A DNA stretch of 64,000 bases from Syntrophaceae bacterium. Its GTDB lineage: Bacteria > Desulfobacterota > Syntrophia > Syntrophales > Smithellaceae. Positions 63,397 through 64,000 of the stretch are shown here, piece after piece. Position 1 is the stretch's first letter. Each line of letters opens with the position of its first letter. Where the stretch lies: the NCBI GenBank assembly GCA_018056765.1, contig JAGPFA010000001.1, forward strand, positions 62,001-126,000. Reading direction: 5' to 3'. The notes beneath the pieces were generated by a model that was given only the letters and a program-made list of their open reading frames with translations, was not told the origin of the DNA and did no database searches. Position numbers and translations under genes: made by a program.

Positions 63397-64000
63397 ATGA
63401 GCTTTCAGAAAATTAAAATTGCCGCCAGGATAAGTTTTTTTCTATTGCTGCTGACAGCGGTGATTGGCTGGCATCCTGAGGCGCACGCAAAAATTTACTC
63501 GATTCACTATGCTTCGTACAAATCTGAAGCAGAAGCGCTAAGCGAGCTGGCCAAGTTACGTTCACGTGGCTATGAAGGATTGATTCGTAAAACGGATGTG
63601 GCCTCGAAGGGGACCTGGTATCGGGTATATGCGGGTAAATATCAAACACGTGACGAAGCTTTTGCCGCCGGTGCGGCCATGAAACAAAGACGTGAGATCA
63701 AAGATGTATTTGTTCGCCAGCTTGATGAAACAGATCCTTTGCCGGCCACTTTAGCGCAACCACAAGAAAAAAATGATGCGGTTTCAAATTTGATGACTGC
63801 TGAAATTATCGGTGATCAGTCGGCAAAGATTTATTACCTGCCCGGTATGAAGGGGGCCAAGCAGGTGAAAAAGGCCGACATGGTAGCTTTTTTTTCCGAG
63901 CAGGAAGCCATTGCGCAGGGGTTCACAAGGGCCCAAACACAGGTGCGGCCCCCACAGAAGAAAGAAAATCCGAAAATAACGGAAAAACCCTCCCGCAGGT
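63397..64000 (+). CDS. SPOR-domain secreted protein, 3' end outside window
   Basis: Starts at the ATG at 63397 with a signal peptide (MSFQKIKIAARISFFLLLLT, cleavage after HPEAHA). Next is a SPOR-like domain at about 33-103 (YSIHYASYKSEAEALSELAKL, WYRVYAGKYQTRDEAFAAG), which in relatives binds denuded peptidoglycan. A second motif (IYYLPGMKGAKQV, FFSEQEAIAQGF) is like the small beta domain found beside Ada zinc-binding folds, but without its Cys. The same frame is open back to an ATG at 63196, giving 67 extra residues. I prefer 63397 because of the signal peptide and because the mot enhancer lies within that extension. Confidence 0.78.
   Translation, partial: MSFQKIKIAARISFFLLLLTAVIGWHPEAHAKIYSIHYASYKSEAEALSELAKLRSRGYEGLIRKTDVASKGTWYRVYAGKYQTRDEAFAAGAAMKQRREIKDVFVRQLDETDPLPATLAQPQEKNDAVSNLMTAEIIGDQSAKIYYLPGMKGAKQVKKADMVAFFSEQEAIAQGFTRAQTQVRPPQKKENPKITEKPSRR

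Overview
The window looks like a chromosomal segment of a Gram-negative anaerobic bacterium of the Desulfobacterota (former Deltaproteobacteria), most like Syntrophales such as Syntrophus or Smithella. This placement is inferred from gene content, not from a marker gene. The clues are a 1,397-residue double-ASKHA acyl-CoA dehydratase activase, an exosortase (XrtA/PEP-CTERM)-type exopolysaccharide locus, pyruvoyl-dependent arginine decarboxylase next to agmatinase, rubrerythrin, sigma-54 promoters with an NtrC-type activator, and lipid A/Kdo genes.

Layout. Positions 1-11.6 kb (minus strand) hold a polysaccharide locus: Wza/SLBB export lipoprotein, outer-membrane barrel, Wzz/GNVR co-polymerase, ExeA-type ATPase, CpsD-type kinase, a sugar transferase with a degenerate GGDEF-like N-terminus, the WbpB/WbpD/WbpE trio (UDP-2,3-diacetamido-uronate pathway), a FemAB-like protein and a hexapeptide acyltransferase cut by the left edge. 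The divergent TPR lipoprotein (11.9-14.1 kb) belongs to the same system. No exosortase gene is inside the window. Positions 14-24.4 kb (minus) carry the CoA-dehydratase activase coupled to a cation/proton antiporter, an ABC-2 exporter with an SppA-like peptidase, and an aldehyde dehydrogenase. Positions 24.4-25.6 kb are a repeat-filled gap. Positions 25.6-36.7 kb contain a ZIP metal transporter, a ribbon-helix-helix protein with a repeat operator, PlsC, tRNA-Val(CAC), gamma-carbonic anhydrase, KdsD, LpxH, the arginine-to-putrescine pair, tRNA-fMet, and a four-gene operon holding both a Zn-type and an NAD-type lysine deacylase.

Positions 37.0-45.9 kb form a compact aromatic amino-acid operon, aroF-aroB-pheA-aroDE-aroA-aroK-aroC-tyrA, which covers the shikimate pathway plus the Phe and Tyr branches. 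A strong sigma-70 promoter precedes it, followed by an unannotated 31-codon leader peptide with nine aromatic codons in ten and a perfect intrinsic terminator just before aroF. This reads as a ribosome-mediated attenuator sensing Phe, Tyr and Trp together, and it is the most striking regulatory system in the window.

Positions 45.9-51.6 kb carry a thiolase with a 20-bp palindromic operator, a small conserved-looking protein, rubrerythrin, a GerMN protein and EF-G. Positions 51.7-63.1 kb are a motility/chemosensory region: an NtrC-type activator, a divergent operon cheR-cheD-hdod-cheY-cheX-cheB-cheA-cheY-cheX with a sigma-54 promoter, and a convergent pilZ-motA-motB operon with its own sigma-54-like promoter. 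Both promoters are preceded by a GTCA-N6-TGAC inverted repeat, a plausible shared enhancer. A SPOR-domain protein runs off the right edge.

Several intergenic spaces hold dispersed repeats: a mosaic repeat present in inverted orientation about 22 kb apart, a 133-bp MITE-like element, 21-bp tandem repeats, and 7-bp and 8-bp arrays. Two of these arrays overlap the 3' ends of genes.
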